DNA from: Paractinoplanes tereljensis | GTDB lineage: Bacteria; Actinomycetota; Actinomycetes; Mycobacteriales; Micromonosporaceae | DNA: 64,000 nucleotides | Assembly: GCF_016862435.1 (NCBI RefSeq) | Contig: NZ_BOMY01000036.1 | Span: 1-64,000, forward strand | Direction: 5' to 3' | In this document: positions 52,475 through 61,275 of the stretch, piece by piece | Layout: every line of letters starts with the position of its first letter | Numbering within the stretch: position 1 is the first letter of the stretch | The notes under the pieces: generated by a model | Database searches by the model: none | Seen by the model: only the letters and a program-made list of their open reading frames with translations | What the model was told of the DNA's origin: nothing | Made by a program: the position numbers and the translations under genes

Positions 52475-54157
52475 TCAGAGGGTGAACACGAGCGTGGAGA
52501 TGCTGCGGGCGGGGATGCTGACGGTGACCTGACCACCGTTCACGCTGGTCGGCTGGACGGCCGCGTTGACGGTCCGGGAGGTGAGGTAGTCCTCGGCCCG
52601 GGTGACGGTCTGCGGCGCCTGGATCACGGCGTTGTTGACCGCACTGCCCGACCGGTTCAGGATGACCAACTTGATCTTGCCGGCACCCTGGTAGGCGGTC
52701 ACCTCCAGGGGCGACGCGGCGGAACTCTTGGTCACCGCGACCCGCTGGTCGCCGGGGCGGACGTACTTGGCGTACTGCGCGAAGGCGTAACCCCGCTTGA
52801 GTGGGGCTCCGGTGGTGGTGCCGGCGGTGCCGTCGCCGATGAACGAGTAGAAGCGCTTGCCGTACCACCAGATGTAGGCGCTCCAGTTCGACTCCATCGA
52901 CTTGTGCACGGTGCGCACGACGTCGTCGAGGGTCTCGTCCCACACTGCCTGGTTACCGCCGTCGGCCCACGCGGTCGAGGTGTCACTTGCGGCCTCGTGG
53001 AAGTTCCACTCGGTCATCCACACCGGCTTGTTGTACTGCGCGGCCAGCGCGTACGGCTTGAGTCGCCCGGAGTCCTCGGTGCCGTAGAGGTGCCCGCCGA
53101 TGTAACCGATGTTGTTGCGAGCGGTCGCGTCGTTGAGGGTCGGGTCGGTGTAGCCGTAGTTCAGGTTGACCGCCTCGGCCACCATCAGCCTGGTGTTCTG
53201 GATCTTCGAGCCCTGGTCCCGGACGAAGTTGCGCAGTTCGTCGCCGCTCCAGTCCATCGAGTCATAGGCGGGGTGCCAGTCCGGCTCGTTCTGGATCGAG
53301 ACCACGTCGATCGTCACGCCCTGCCCACGCATGTACTGGACGTAGCTGTTGAGGTGGTTGGCGTACTCGTCGTAGTAATCGGTCTTGAGTTTGCCGCCGT
53401 TGATCCGGCTGTTGTTGGTCTTCCACGCCGCCGGCGCGGTCCACGGCGACGCCAGGATCTTCACGTCCGAACCCGACGCCTCCGCCGTCTTCAGGGCGCT
53501 GACCTGGGTCGCCCATTCGCTGGAGACCGGGGAGATGCCGGTCCGCACGATCGACAGGCCGAGCTGGCTGGTGCCCGGCCCGACCAGTGTCTGGGTCTCC
53601 GCGGTCGACCAGGCGCTGCCCCAGATGGAGACCGCCGAGCCGAACCCGTCGATCGTCTGGTACTTGGTCGCGGTGTTCACGGTGATATCGGGCGTGCCGC
53701 TCGGCGCGGTGGTCGGTGCGGTAGTCGGCGTCGTGGTCGGTGCCGTGGTCGGCGTCGTGCTTCCGGTACAGGTCACGCCGTTCACGGCGAAGCTCGCCGG
53801 GACCGGGTTGCTGCCGGTCCAGGAGCCGTTGAAGCCGAACGAGACGGTGCCGTTCGTGGCGACCGACCCGTTGTAGCTGACGTTCTTGGCGGTCACCGCG
53901 GCACCGCTCTGGGTCAGCGTCGCGTTCCACGCCTGGGTGACCGTCTGACCGGCGCCGTAGGACCAGGTCAGCGTCCAACTCGTCAGCGGATCACCGAGAT
54001 TGGTGATGGCCACATCGGCGCCGAAGCCACCCTGCCACTGAGACGACACGGTGTAGGCCACCGCGCAGCCGGCGGCTGCGGCGCCGGCCGGCAGCGCGGC
54101 GACCCCGACCGCGGCCAGCACGGCGCTCGCGGCCACAGTTGCTCCAAGCCTTCTCAT
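52475..54157 (-). CDS. Secreted GH30 xylanase with N-terminal CBM2
   Basis: A 560-residue enzyme, likely a glucuronoxylanase-type GH30. The ATG at 54157 overlaps the GH43 stop by 4 bases. Signal about 1-29, CBM2 about 30-128, a Thr/Pro linker, then the (beta/alpha)8 barrel and side beta-domain. The barrel begins YQTIDGFGSAVSIWGSAW. The acid/base Glu is in VSIQNEPDW (about residue 290) and the nucleophile Glu in VWMTEWNFHEA (about 382). The final part (EVTAYQGAGKIKLVILNRSG, SIPARSISTLVFTL) is the GH30 beta-sandwich. It works with GH10 to cut the xylan backbone, probably at glucuronic acid branches. Confidence 0.92.
   Translation of the reverse strand: MRRLGATVAASAVLAAVGVAALPAGAAAAGCAVAYTVSSQWQGGFGADVAITNLGDPLTSWTLTWSYGAGQTVTQAWNATLTQSGAAVTAKNVSYNGSVATNGTVSFGFNGSWTGSNPVPASFAVNGVTCTGSTTPTTAPTTTPTTAPTTAPSGTPDITVNTATKYQTIDGFGSAVSIWGSAWSTAETQTLVGPGTSQLGLSIVRTGISPVSSEWATQVSALKTAEASGSDVKILASPWTAPAAWKTNNSRINGGKLKTDYYDEYANHLNSYVQYMRGQGVTIDVVSIQNEPDWHPAYDSMDWSGDELRNFVRDQGSKIQNTRLMVAEAVNLNYGYTDPTLNDATARNNIGYIGGHLYGTEDSGRLKPYALAAQYNKPVWMTEWNFHEAASDTSTAWADGGNQAVWDETLDDVVRTVHKSMESNWSAYIWWYGKRFYSFIGDGTAGTTTGAPLKRGYAFAQYAKYVRPGDQRVAVTKSSAASPLEVTAYQGAGKIKLVILNRSGSAVNNAVIQAPQTVTRAEDYLTSRTVNAAVQPTSVNGGQVTVSIPARSISTLVFTL
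53769..54059 (-). repeat. Duplicated CBM2 segment in xylan operon, copy 2
   Basis: This is the partner of 52055-52345, with the same reading frame and no gaps. The stretch encoding PVPASFAVNGVTCTG is nearly identical in both. Confidence 0.75.
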
Positions 54158-56112
54158 GAGGTCACTCCGAACTGGTTGACGGTTACCGCGCCGCCGAGGG
54201 CGCTGGTGGCGTAGTTGAAGACGCCGAAGCGATAGCCCATGAAGAACTGCCAGTCGCTGTTCAAGGTGAACGCCGGCCCGAGCGTGCTGAACGTGCTGCC
54301 GTTGGTGCTGTAGGAGAAGGTGGCCGTACGGCCGGAACCGGGTTGGATGTTGGCAGTGACCCGCAGCCAGATCTTTCCGCCGGAGACCGTCGCCCCGGCG
54401 GCTTCGGTCCCGGTACCGGTGGTGGTCCACCCGCTGGTCGACATGGTCAGCCCGTTGGTCATCGACACCCGGGTGGCACCGTTGTCCTTACGGATGCCGA
54501 TCCACGCCGACTGGTCGCGCAGCATGGCCAGGCCGGCCCGGTCCCCGTTGGCCATCGCCGAGTAGTCCAGCTGGATCGTCGCGGTCGACGACGGCCCCTG
54601 GATCCGGCGGGTCAGCGTGTTGCGGGCGTTGTACAGGTCGTTCGTGACCGTCGCGGTGGACAGCTTCAACCCGTTGCCGACGCTGAACTTCGACGTGTCC
54701 GGATTGTGGTTCCACTCCCACTGCGGGCCGAGAGCCCCGGTGAACGTGTCGGTGCCGACCATCGACGCCACCGGGTGCCACGGCAGGTTGGGCCGGGGAT
54801 AGCTGCTCCCCCACCGCCCGTTGACGGTCTGCAGCACCGGCCAGCCGTCACTGCTCCAGCTGATCGGGGCCATCGTCGGCATCCGGCCACCCGGGTAGGC
54901 GTCGGTGAACGCCATGTAATACCAGTCGCCGTTCTGGGTCTGCACCAGCCCGCCCTGGTGCGGCACACCACCACCGGAGATCGGGCCGGGCAGGTCCAGC
55001 AGCACCTGCCGCTGCTCGTACGGCCCCCACGGGCTGGTCGAGCGCAGCACGTACTGACCGTTGGCGGGCCGGGTCAGCCAGATGTAGTAGTAGTTCCCGC
55101 GCTTGTACATCCGCGAGCCTTCGAGCGTGCCGATCGACGACGGCGTCGTGTAGACCGCCTGCGAGCGCACCTCCGAGCTCAGATCCGCGGAGAGCTGGGC
55201 GACGCTGATCGTGCCGTTGCCATAGGCGACATACGGGGTAGCGCCGTCGAACAGCAGCCCCGCGTCGTAATAGCACTTGCTGATCTTCGCCTTCTTCGAC
55301 CAGGTGCCGTCGACGGCCTTCGCGCTGTACACATAGGTCCGGTTGAATTCGGTGCACCCCAGCCAGTAATAGGTTGAGTCGCTCGGCCGGAAATTAAAGG
55401 CCGAAGCCCAAATTCCTTTGACGTACGCCCGGGAGCCGCTCAAGTCATAGGCGGCCGAGTCGAAGTCCAGCCTCGGCACCGAGTGCCCCGCGTACTCCCA
55501 GTTGACGAGGTCGTACGACCGCAGAATCGGCGCACCGGGCGAGTAATGCATGGTCGAGGCGGAGTAGTAGTAGACGTCGCCGACCCGGATGATGTCCCCG
55601 TCCGCGAAGTCCTGCCAGACGACCGGGTTGGTGAACGTGGCCGGCCCGCTGGTCGGCGGGGCGGTAGTCGGAGCCGTGGTCGGGGCTGTCGTCGGGCTCG
55701 TGGTCGGGGCCGTCGATCCGGTGCAGGTGACCCCGTTGAGTACGAAGCTCGCCGGCACCGGGTTGGCCGAGGTCCAGGTGCCGTTGAAGCCGAAGCTCGC
55801 GCTTGCGCCGGTGGCCAGGCTGCCGTTGTAGGCCGCGTTGGTCACCGAGACCTGGGTGCCGGACTGGGTAACCGAGCCGTTCCACAGTTGCGTGACCGTC
55901 TGACCGGCCGCGAACGACCAGGTCAGGGTCCATCCGGTGAGCGGATCGCCGAGGTTGTCGATCTGCACGTCGGCGCCGAACCCGCCCTGCCACTGGCTGC
56001 TCACGGTGTAGGTGACCCGGCACCCGGCGGCGGCCGAGGCGGTGCCGGCCACGGCGGTCAGACCCGCGCCCACGGCGACGGTCAACATCGCGGCGAGGAC
56101 CGTACGTCGCAT
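54154..56112 (-). CDS. Secreted GH43 enzyme with N-terminal CBM2 and C-terminal beta-sandwich
   Basis: A 652-residue enzyme of the beta-xylosidase/arabinofuranosidase family. The ATG at 56112 lies 5 bases after the GH10 stop. Signal about 1-28, CBM2 about 30-128, a Thr/Pro linker, then the GH43 five-bladed propeller (about 148-440). WQDFADGDIIRVGDVYYYSA carries the general-base Asp. A C-terminal concanavalin-like domain (about 445-652: GALGPQWEWNHNPDTSKFSV, RAGLAMLRDQSAWIG) matches the GH43_C2 module that shapes the pocket in xylosidases. A secreted form tethered to xylan by a CBM2 suggests action on polymer or long oligomers. Confidence 0.92.
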   Translation of the reverse strand: MRRTVLAAMLTVAVGAGLTAVAGTASAAAGCRVTYTVSSQWQGGFGADVQIDNLGDPLTGWTLTWSFAAGQTVTQLWNGSVTQSGTQVSVTNAAYNGSLATGASASFGFNGTWTSANPVPASFVLNGVTCTGSTAPTTSPTTAPTTAPTTAPPTSGPATFTNPVVWQDFADGDIIRVGDVYYYSASTMHYSPGAPILRSYDLVNWEYAGHSVPRLDFDSAAYDLSGSRAYVKGIWASAFNFRPSDSTYYWLGCTEFNRTYVYSAKAVDGTWSKKAKISKCYYDAGLLFDGATPYVAYGNGTISVAQLSADLSSEVRSQAVYTTPSSIGTLEGSRMYKRGNYYYIWLTRPANGQYVLRSTSPWGPYEQRQVLLDLPGPISGGGVPHQGGLVQTQNGDWYYMAFTDAYPGGRMPTMAPISWSSDGWPVLQTVNGRWGSSYPRPNLPWHPVASMVGTDTFTGALGPQWEWNHNPDTSKFSVGNGLKLSTATVTNDLYNARNTLTRRIQGPSSTATIQLDYSAMANGDRAGLAMLRDQSAWIGIRKDNGATRVSMTNGLTMSTSGWTTTGTGTEAAGATVSGGKIWLRVTANIQPGSGRTATFSYSTNGSTFSTLGPAFTLNSDWQFFMGYRFGVFNYATSALGGAVTVNQFGVTS

Positions 56113-56117
56113 CGCCG

Positions 56118-57473
56118 TCACCCCGCCTGGCAGGCCGGCGTGCCGGCCGGGCCGGTACCGGTGCCCTGGAAGCCGAACTCGGTGTAGCCGCCCGCCGCGA
56201 TCTGCCCGTTGTAGGAGACGTTGCGGAAGCTGACCGCACCGGAGCTCCCGGTGTTTGTCGCGCTCCACACACTGGTCAACGCGCTTCCGGACGGCAGTGT
56301 CAGGCTTACCGTCCAGCCGTTGACCGCACTGGAACCGGCCGCCACCCGCACCGTGGCGACGTATCCGCCGTTCCACTGGTTCAGCGACGTGCTCGCGCTG
56401 CACCCGCCACCGACCGGCGGCGTGGTCGGGGTGGTGGTGGGGCTGGTCGTCGGGCTGGTCGTCGGGTTTGTCGGCCCGGCGGCGTTGAGGGCGTTCAGGA
56501 CCGAGGTGTACGCGGCCTTCTTGTTGCCGGAGTTGTCGAACAGCAGCGGGTTCTCTCCGGTACGCCAGGAGTCGCTGTCCCGGATCCCCCAGACGGTGAT
56601 GCCGGTGCAGCGCGACACCGCGAGACAGGCCCTGGTGACGCCGGCGTAGACGGTGGCCTGGTTGCCCCCCTGCGCCACATCGAGCTCGGTGATCTGCACG
56701 TCGACGCCGGCGTCGGCGAAGCGCTGCAGGTTGCTCTGGTAGTCGCCGGGGATGCCGGTGCCCAGGTGGGACTGGAAACCGACGCAGTCGATCGGCACCC
56801 CGCGGGCCTTGAAGTCCTTGACCATGTTCAGCACACCGGTCGACTTCGCGTTCACGCCGTCGGTGTTGTAGTCGTTGTAGCAGAGCTTCGCGTTCGGGTC
56901 GGCGGCCCGGGCGGCCCGGAACGCGGCCTCGATCCAGTCGTTGCCGGTGCGCTGCAGGTTGGAGTCGCGGCGGCCACCGCCTCCGCCGTCGGCGAAGGCC
57001 TCGTTGACCACGTCCCAGGCGTAGATCTTGCCCTTGTAGTGGGTGGCGACCTGGGTGACATGGTTGATCGCGGCGCTGCGCAGCGTGCTGCCGGACAGCG
57101 ACTGGGCCCAGGACGGCTGCTGAGCGTGCCACAGCAGCGCATGACCACGGACCTTGGCGCCCATGGACACGCCCTGGTTGAGGATCCGGTCGCCGTTGGT
57201 GTAATTGAACGATCCGCGGGACGGTTCGGTCGCGTCCCATTTCATTTCGTTCTCGGGTGTGACCGAGTTGAACTCGCGGTTCAGAATGCCGGTGTAGGTG
57301 CCGTCGGAAAGCCTGCCCGCGGCGATTGCCGCGCCGAAGTAACGGCCGCTTTGAGCGGCCGAAGCGCCGAGTGTGCTGGCCGCGTCGGCGGTGCCGATCA
57401 TCGCGATGCCGGCGGCCAGAACGGAGGCGGCGACGGCTGCGGAAAGCACGACGAAACGGGGACGGATGGTCAT
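56118..57473 (-). CDS. Secreted GH10 endo-1,4-beta-xylanase with C-terminal CBM2
   Basis: A 451-residue xylanase. Signal about 1-32 (TADAAST). The GH10 barrel (about 33-335) has the acid/base Glu158 in WDVVNEAF and the nucleophile Glu263 in ITELDVAQ, plus the usual FNSVTPENEMKWD and HALLWHAQQPSW. A Thr/Pro linker leads to CBM2 (about 355-451, SASTSLNQWNGGYVATVRVA). Here the CBM2 is at the C-terminus, unlike the other three enzymes of the operon. It is the first gene of the operon GH10-GH43-GH30-GH62 and has a CebR-type box 106 bases before its start. Confidence 0.97.
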   Translation of the reverse strand: MTIRPRFVVLSAAVAASVLAAGIAMIGTADAASTLGASAAQSGRYFGAAIAAGRLSDGTYTGILNREFNSVTPENEMKWDATEPSRGSFNYTNGDRILNQGVSMGAKVRGHALLWHAQQPSWAQSLSGSTLRSAAINHVTQVATHYKGKIYAWDVVNEAFADGGGGGRRDSNLQRTGNDWIEAAFRAARAADPNAKLCYNDYNTDGVNAKSTGVLNMVKDFKARGVPIDCVGFQSHLGTGIPGDYQSNLQRFADAGVDVQITELDVAQGGNQATVYAGVTRACLAVSRCTGITVWGIRDSDSWRTGENPLLFDNSGNKKAAYTSVLNALNAAGPTNPTTSPTTSPTTTPTTPPVGGGCSASTSLNQWNGGYVATVRVAAGSSAVNGWTVSLTLPSGSALTSVWSATNTGSSGAVSFRNVSYNGQIAAGGYTEFGFQGTGTGPAGTPACQAG

Positions 57474-57774
57474 GGTGGGTGACGACCCTTCTTACGTACG
57501 GGGAAGGCGCCTCAAGAAAGGGGGATGGGCCCTCCACCCGCGATAGTGAACGTTAACAGGGAGGTGTCGAAGATATTACGGGAGCGCTCCCATGGATACA
57601 AGGAAGCAATCGATAAAGGTGACTCGATCGATTCATAACAATTTTCAGCAAGCCATTTTGAACTAATTATGAAAGCGCAGCGGCCGAGCGGATCGCCGGA
57701 TTCGACGAACCCCCGGCCGCCCGGGTGTGCTACTTCTGGTAAAACACTTCGAGGCTGGCGGAGAGGCGGGGACG
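57474..57774. other. Divergent regulatory region between xylan operon and LacI gene
   Basis: This 301-base stretch holds no gene. The half next to the xylanase contains the CebR-type box (57579-57592). The middle (about 57600-57670) is clearly richer in A and T than its surroundings and probably holds the promoters. The core AAACACTT (57742-57749) lies just before the LacI start. Confidence 0.7.
57579..57592. promoter_or_regulatory. CebR-type operator before the xylan operon
   Basis: CGGGAGCGCTCCCA differs from the CebR box TGGGAGCGCTCCCA only at the first base. It lies upstream of the GH10 gene, in the region shared with the divergent LacI-type regulator. The pectin operon has the perfect version. 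Confidence 0.75.
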
Positions 57775-58767
57775 TTGACGGCGGGTCATCGGGTGACCAT
57801 CTACGAGGTTGCCGACCGCGCCCAGGTGAGCATCTCGACGGTGTCGAACGTCCTGAACAAACCCGACCGGGTCAGCCCCGCAACCCGCGAACGGGTCCTG
57901 GCCGCAGCCGACGAGCTGGGCTTCATCCCCAAGATGCAGGCGGTGAGCCTGGCTCGGCGCGGCGCCGGGCGGATCGGCGTGATGGCCCCGTTCACCTCGT
58001 ACGGGTCGTACCTGCGCCGGCTGTCCGGGCTGCTGACGGCGGCCACCGAACTCGAGATCGACGTCATGGTCTTCGATCACGAGTCGGCCGCCCTGGCCTC
58101 GTCGCCGGTGCTGGCCAGCATGCCCATCCACGGCCGGCTGGACGGCCTGATCGTGATGGGCCTGCGGATCGAGGACGCCATCGCCGAACGCCTCCGCGAG
58201 CGCAGCCTGCCGACCGTGGCGGTCGACGCCGACAGCACCCTGTTCAGCCGGGTGGTGATCGACGACAACGCGGGCGGCCGGCTGGCCGCCGCCCACCTGC
58301 GGGACCGGGGCCACCGCCACGTCGGTTACCTTCTGGAACGGCAGGTTTCCGACTACGAGTCGCAGGCGATCAAACGGCTGACCGGGTTCCAGGAGGTCAT
58401 CGGCGCCGCCGGCGGCACGGTGGTCGTCGCGGACAGCGACAACTCGGTCGGTGCGGCCCGGCAGGCGGCCGCCGCGCTGCTCGACTCCCCCGACCGGCCC
58501 GGCGCGATCATGGCGCACCACGACGCTCTCGCCGTCGGCGTGCTGCTGGCCGCCCGCGACCGCGGACTCCGGGTTCCGGGCGATGTGGCGATCATGGGCT
58601 TCGACGACGGCGAGGCGGCGACGGCGGCCGACCTGACCACCGTCCGCCAGCCGTTCGAGGAGTCCGGGAGCGTCGCGCTCGGCGTCCTGCTCGGCCACAT
58701 CGGCGGTTCGGAACTGCGGTCGACAACCGTTCTCGACGTCGGCCTGGTCGAACGTTCCACTACCTGA
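57775..58767 (+). CDS. LacI-family regulator beside the xylan operon
   Basis: A 330-residue repressor. The HTH is VTIYEVADRAQVSISTVSNV, followed by the hinge helix (IPKMQAVSLARRG) and the sugar-binding domain (IGVMAPFTSYGSYLRRLSGL, GRLDGLIVMGLRI, PGDVAIMGFDD). A TTG at 57775 is chosen because GAGAGGCGGGG precedes it; a GTG at 57793 right before the HTH is the main alternative. By position it controls the divergent xylan operon, the downstream esterase/importer operon, or both, with a xylo-oligosaccharide as probable ligand. Whether it is the protein that reads the CebR-type box is open. Confidence 0.9.
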   Translation: MTAGHRVTIYEVADRAQVSISTVSNVLNKPDRVSPATRERVLAAADELGFIPKMQAVSLARRGAGRIGVMAPFTSYGSYLRRLSGLLTAATELEIDVMVFDHESAALASSPVLASMPIHGRLDGLIVMGLRIEDAIAERLRERSLPTVAVDADSTLFSRVVIDDNAGGRLAAAHLRDRGHRHVGYLLERQVSDYESQAIKRLTGFQEVIGAAGGTVVVADSDNSVGAARQAAAALLDSPDRPGAIMAHHDALAVGVLLAARDRGLRVPGDVAIMGFDDGEAATAADLTTVRQPFEESGSVALGVLLGHIGGSELRSTTVLDVGLVERSTT

Positions 58768-58814
58768 CACTCGATCTGGTTGCATAGTCTCTGAGCTGCG
58801 GCTGCGCACGATAA

Positions 58815-58836
58815 AAGTGCTTTAATGGAAACACTT
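58815..58836 (+). promoter_or_regulatory. Possible LacI-type operator before esterase/ABC operon
   Basis: AAGTGCTTT (58815-58823) and GAAACACTT (58828-58836) are inverted copies at 7 of 9 positions with 4 bases between. The right arm shares AAACACTT with the region before the LacI gene. Confidence 0.5.
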
Positions 58837-58890
58837 GACAGGCCTGCCGCGATGAGGTTTCGTGCTTGTAACACGACCCGGGAGGTGACT

Positions 58891-59844
58891 ATGGAGCTGG
58901 ACGAGGCGGTCCGGACGTTCCTGTCCACCAAGCCGGATTCCGGTGATCCGCAGGCACCGCTCACGCTGCGGCGGGCGGCCATCCGAGCCGGCGTCGACTC
59001 GCTGTTCGCGATGTTCGGCCACCCGGTCGCCCCGGCCCACCGGGAGCACGACGTCGAGATCACGGTGCCCGGCGGCCGGATCCGGCTCCGGGTCTACCGC
59101 CCGAGCGACGCGTCCGGCCTGCCGATACATGTCTTCCTGCACGGTGGTGGGTTCTGGCTGGGTTCGATCGACGAGGACGTCAACGACGCGACCTGCCGCA
59201 CCCGGTGCACCGAGGTCGGCTGCGTGGTGGTCGCGGTGGACTACCGGCTGTCCCCGGAGCACCAGTTCCCCACCCCGCTCGAGGACTGCTACGCCGGTCT
59301 GCACTGGGCGGTCGAGCACGCGGCCGAGATCGGTGGCGACCCGGCGAACGTGTCGATCGGTGGGGTGTCCGCCGGTTCCACGCTGGCCGCGGCCGTGGCG
59401 CTGATCTGCCGCGACCGCCTGGGGCCGGCACTGCGGCTGCAACTTCTCGAGGTGCCGCCGCTGGACCTGACCCTGGACGGCATGCGCGCCTCCGGTGTCG
59501 GTGACGACTTCGGCATCACCGTCGACGAGATGGCCCTGTGTCGCGACCTCTACCTGCCGTCGGCGGCGGACGCCCGCCGGCCGCTCGCGTCGCCGCTGCA
59601 CGCGGCGACGGTCGCGGGCCTGCCGCCCGCTCAGATCATGACGGCGCAGTTCGACCCGCTGCGCCCCGACGGCGAACGGTACGCGGACCGGCTACGAGCA
59701 GCCGGCGTGCCGGTCTCCTACCACTGCTACCCGGGTGCCGTACACGGCGCGCCGCTGCTCACCGGCACCTGGCCGACCGCCCGGACCTGGCAGGACGACC
59801 TCCTGCACGGCCTGCGCGAAGCGCATTTCCCATTGCACCGCTGA
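58891..59844 (+). CDS. HSL-type alpha/beta-hydrolase esterase, cytoplasmic
   Basis: A 317-residue esterase of the hormone-sensitive-lipase group. The ATG at 58891 follows GGGAGGTGAC; the longer in-frame start at 58825 would cover the operator-like repeat. The oxyanion motif HGGG is at 84-87, the nucleophile Ser160 is in GGVSAGS, QFDPLRPDG holds the Asp and GAVHGAP the His. There is no signal peptide. Placed at the head of a sugar-importer operon beside a xylan locus, it most likely removes acetyl or other ester groups from imported oligosaccharides. Confidence 0.88.
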   Translation: MELDEAVRTFLSTKPDSGDPQAPLTLRRAAIRAGVDSLFAMFGHPVAPAHREHDVEITVPGGRIRLRVYRPSDASGLPIHVFLHGGGFWLGSIDEDVNDATCRTRCTEVGCVVVAVDYRLSPEHQFPTPLEDCYAGLHWAVEHAAEIGGDPANVSIGGVSAGSTLAAAVALICRDRLGPALRLQLLEVPPLDLTLDGMRASGVGDDFGITVDEMALCRDLYLPSAADARRPLASPLHAATVAGLPPAQIMTAQFDPLRPDGERYADRLRAAGVPVSYHCYPGAVHGAPLLTGTWPTARTWQDDLLHGLREAHFPLHR

Positions 59845-59922
59845 ACCCACCGATCCCACCGTTACCCCGGACCCGGCCGTGCCTCGGCACGTCCGGAGAT
59901 TCTGCGATCCTGGAGGCCTGAC

Positions 59923-61275
59923 ATGGCTCATGGACCCACCCGCCGATCACTACTCGCCACGTTCACCCTTGCCACCCTTTTCGCGGGCGCGTGCAGCGCA
60001 CCCGGCGACAACTCGGATTCCTCCGCCGCGAACGCCAGCGCGGCCCCGGTCACGTCCGCGACCTGCGGCACCGGCCCGGTCACGCTGAAGGGTTACTTCG
60101 AAACCGGCTTCGCCCTGCCCAAGAGCCTGTCCGACGAGTTCACCAAGCAGTACCCGAACGTCAAGTGGGACATCCGCGAGGACCAGTTCGCGGTGATCAC
60201 CCAGAACGCCCCGCGGGTCCTCGCCGACGACCCGCCGGATTTGATGCGCCTCCCCCAGGTGTCCGAACTGGTCAAGGACGGCCTGCTGAAGAACCTCGAC
60301 GGGTACGCGCAGGCGTTCGGCTGGGACAAGTGGCCGGCCTCCCAGCTCGAGCAGATGCGGGTGTCCTCGACCGGTCAGCGCGGCGACGGGCCGCTCTACG
60401 CGATGGGCCTGAATTTCAGCATGACCGGCATCTTCTACAACAAGAAGATGGCCGCCCAGATCGGGATGACCAAGCCGCCGGCCACCCTGGCCGAGCTCGA
60501 CGACCTGCTGCAGAAGGCCAAGGCCGCCGGCCTCACGCCGATCAACCAGTTCAACGGCGGCGCCACCGGTGGCCTCGCCTTCCCCCTGCAAAACCTGATG
60601 GCCGCGTACGGCGAGGCCGGCGCGATCAACGACTGGATCTTCCAGAAGTCCGGCGCCACCATCGACACGCCGACCAATCTGCAGGCGACCCAGCACCTCG
60701 AGAAGTGGCTCAAGGCGGGTTACTTCGCCGACGACATCAACTCGCAGGACTACGCGACGATGATGAGCCGCTTCATCGGCGGCAAGAACCTGTTCATCTT
60801 CGACGGCGACTGGGAGTCGGGCAACCTCGACAAGCAGATGGCCGGCAACGTCGGCTTCTTCCTGATGCCGTCGGCGACCGCCGGCGGGAAGCAGGCCGCG
60901 ATGTCGGCGCCGCTCACCTACGGCATCAGCAGCAAGGCCAAGAACGCCGACTGTGCCGCGTTCTTCCTCAACTGGGTCGCCACCAACCAGCAGGCTCGGG
61001 ACATCGCGGTCAAGGTCGGCGGTTCGCACCCGATGGGCCCCTCCGACGCCTACATGCCGGCTGTCGCGGCGGGGACCGTCACCGCCGGCACGCTCGACGC
61101 CGGGGCGACCATCGGTAAGGACAACGGCGCGATGGACTTCATCGCCAACGCGACCGGCGCCATCTACGCCAAGAGCTGGACGCCGCAGCTGCAGAAGCTG
61201 GCGGCCGGCCAGCAGACCCCGGACGCGCTGCTCAAATCCGTGCAGAAGGACTACGAGACCCAGGTCAAGAACTGA
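59923..61275 (+). CDS. Sugar ABC transporter solute-binding lipoprotein
   Basis: A 450-residue family-1 binding protein. An Arg-rich start (GPTRRSLLATFTLATLFAGACSA) contains the lipobox and could also pass as a twin-arginine signal. Family features are KSLSDEFTKQYPNVKWDI, PDLMRLPQ and FFLNWVATNQQARDIA. The ATG at 59923 follows CTGGAGG. It shares one base with the first permease gene. Beside the xylan operon, the likely ligand is xylobiose or longer, possibly acetylated, xylo-oligosaccharide. Confidence 0.92.
   Translation: MAHGPTRRSLLATFTLATLFAGACSAPGDNSDSSAANASAAPVTSATCGTGPVTLKGYFETGFALPKSLSDEFTKQYPNVKWDIREDQFAVITQNAPRVLADDPPDLMRLPQVSELVKDGLLKNLDGYAQAFGWDKWPASQLEQMRVSSTGQRGDGPLYAMGLNFSMTGIFYNKKMAAQIGMTKPPATLAELDDLLQKAKAAGLTPINQFNGGATGGLAFPLQNLMAAYGEAGAINDWIFQKSGATIDTPTNLQATQHLEKWLKAGYFADDINSQDYATMMSRFIGGKNLFIFDGDWESGNLDKQMAGNVGFFLMPSATAGGKQAAMSAPLTYGISSKAKNADCAAFFLNWVATNQQARDIAVKVGGSHPMGPSDAYMPAVAAGTVTAGTLDAGATIGKDNGAMDFIANATGAIYAKSWTPQLQKLAAGQQTPDALLKSVQKDYETQVKN

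Noticed and set aside
57546..57559. GTGAACGTTAACAG as an xylan-type LacI operator
   Set aside because: It contains short AACGTT and GTTAAC palindromes and half resembles the XylR site, but the symmetry breaks after 3 bases on each side.
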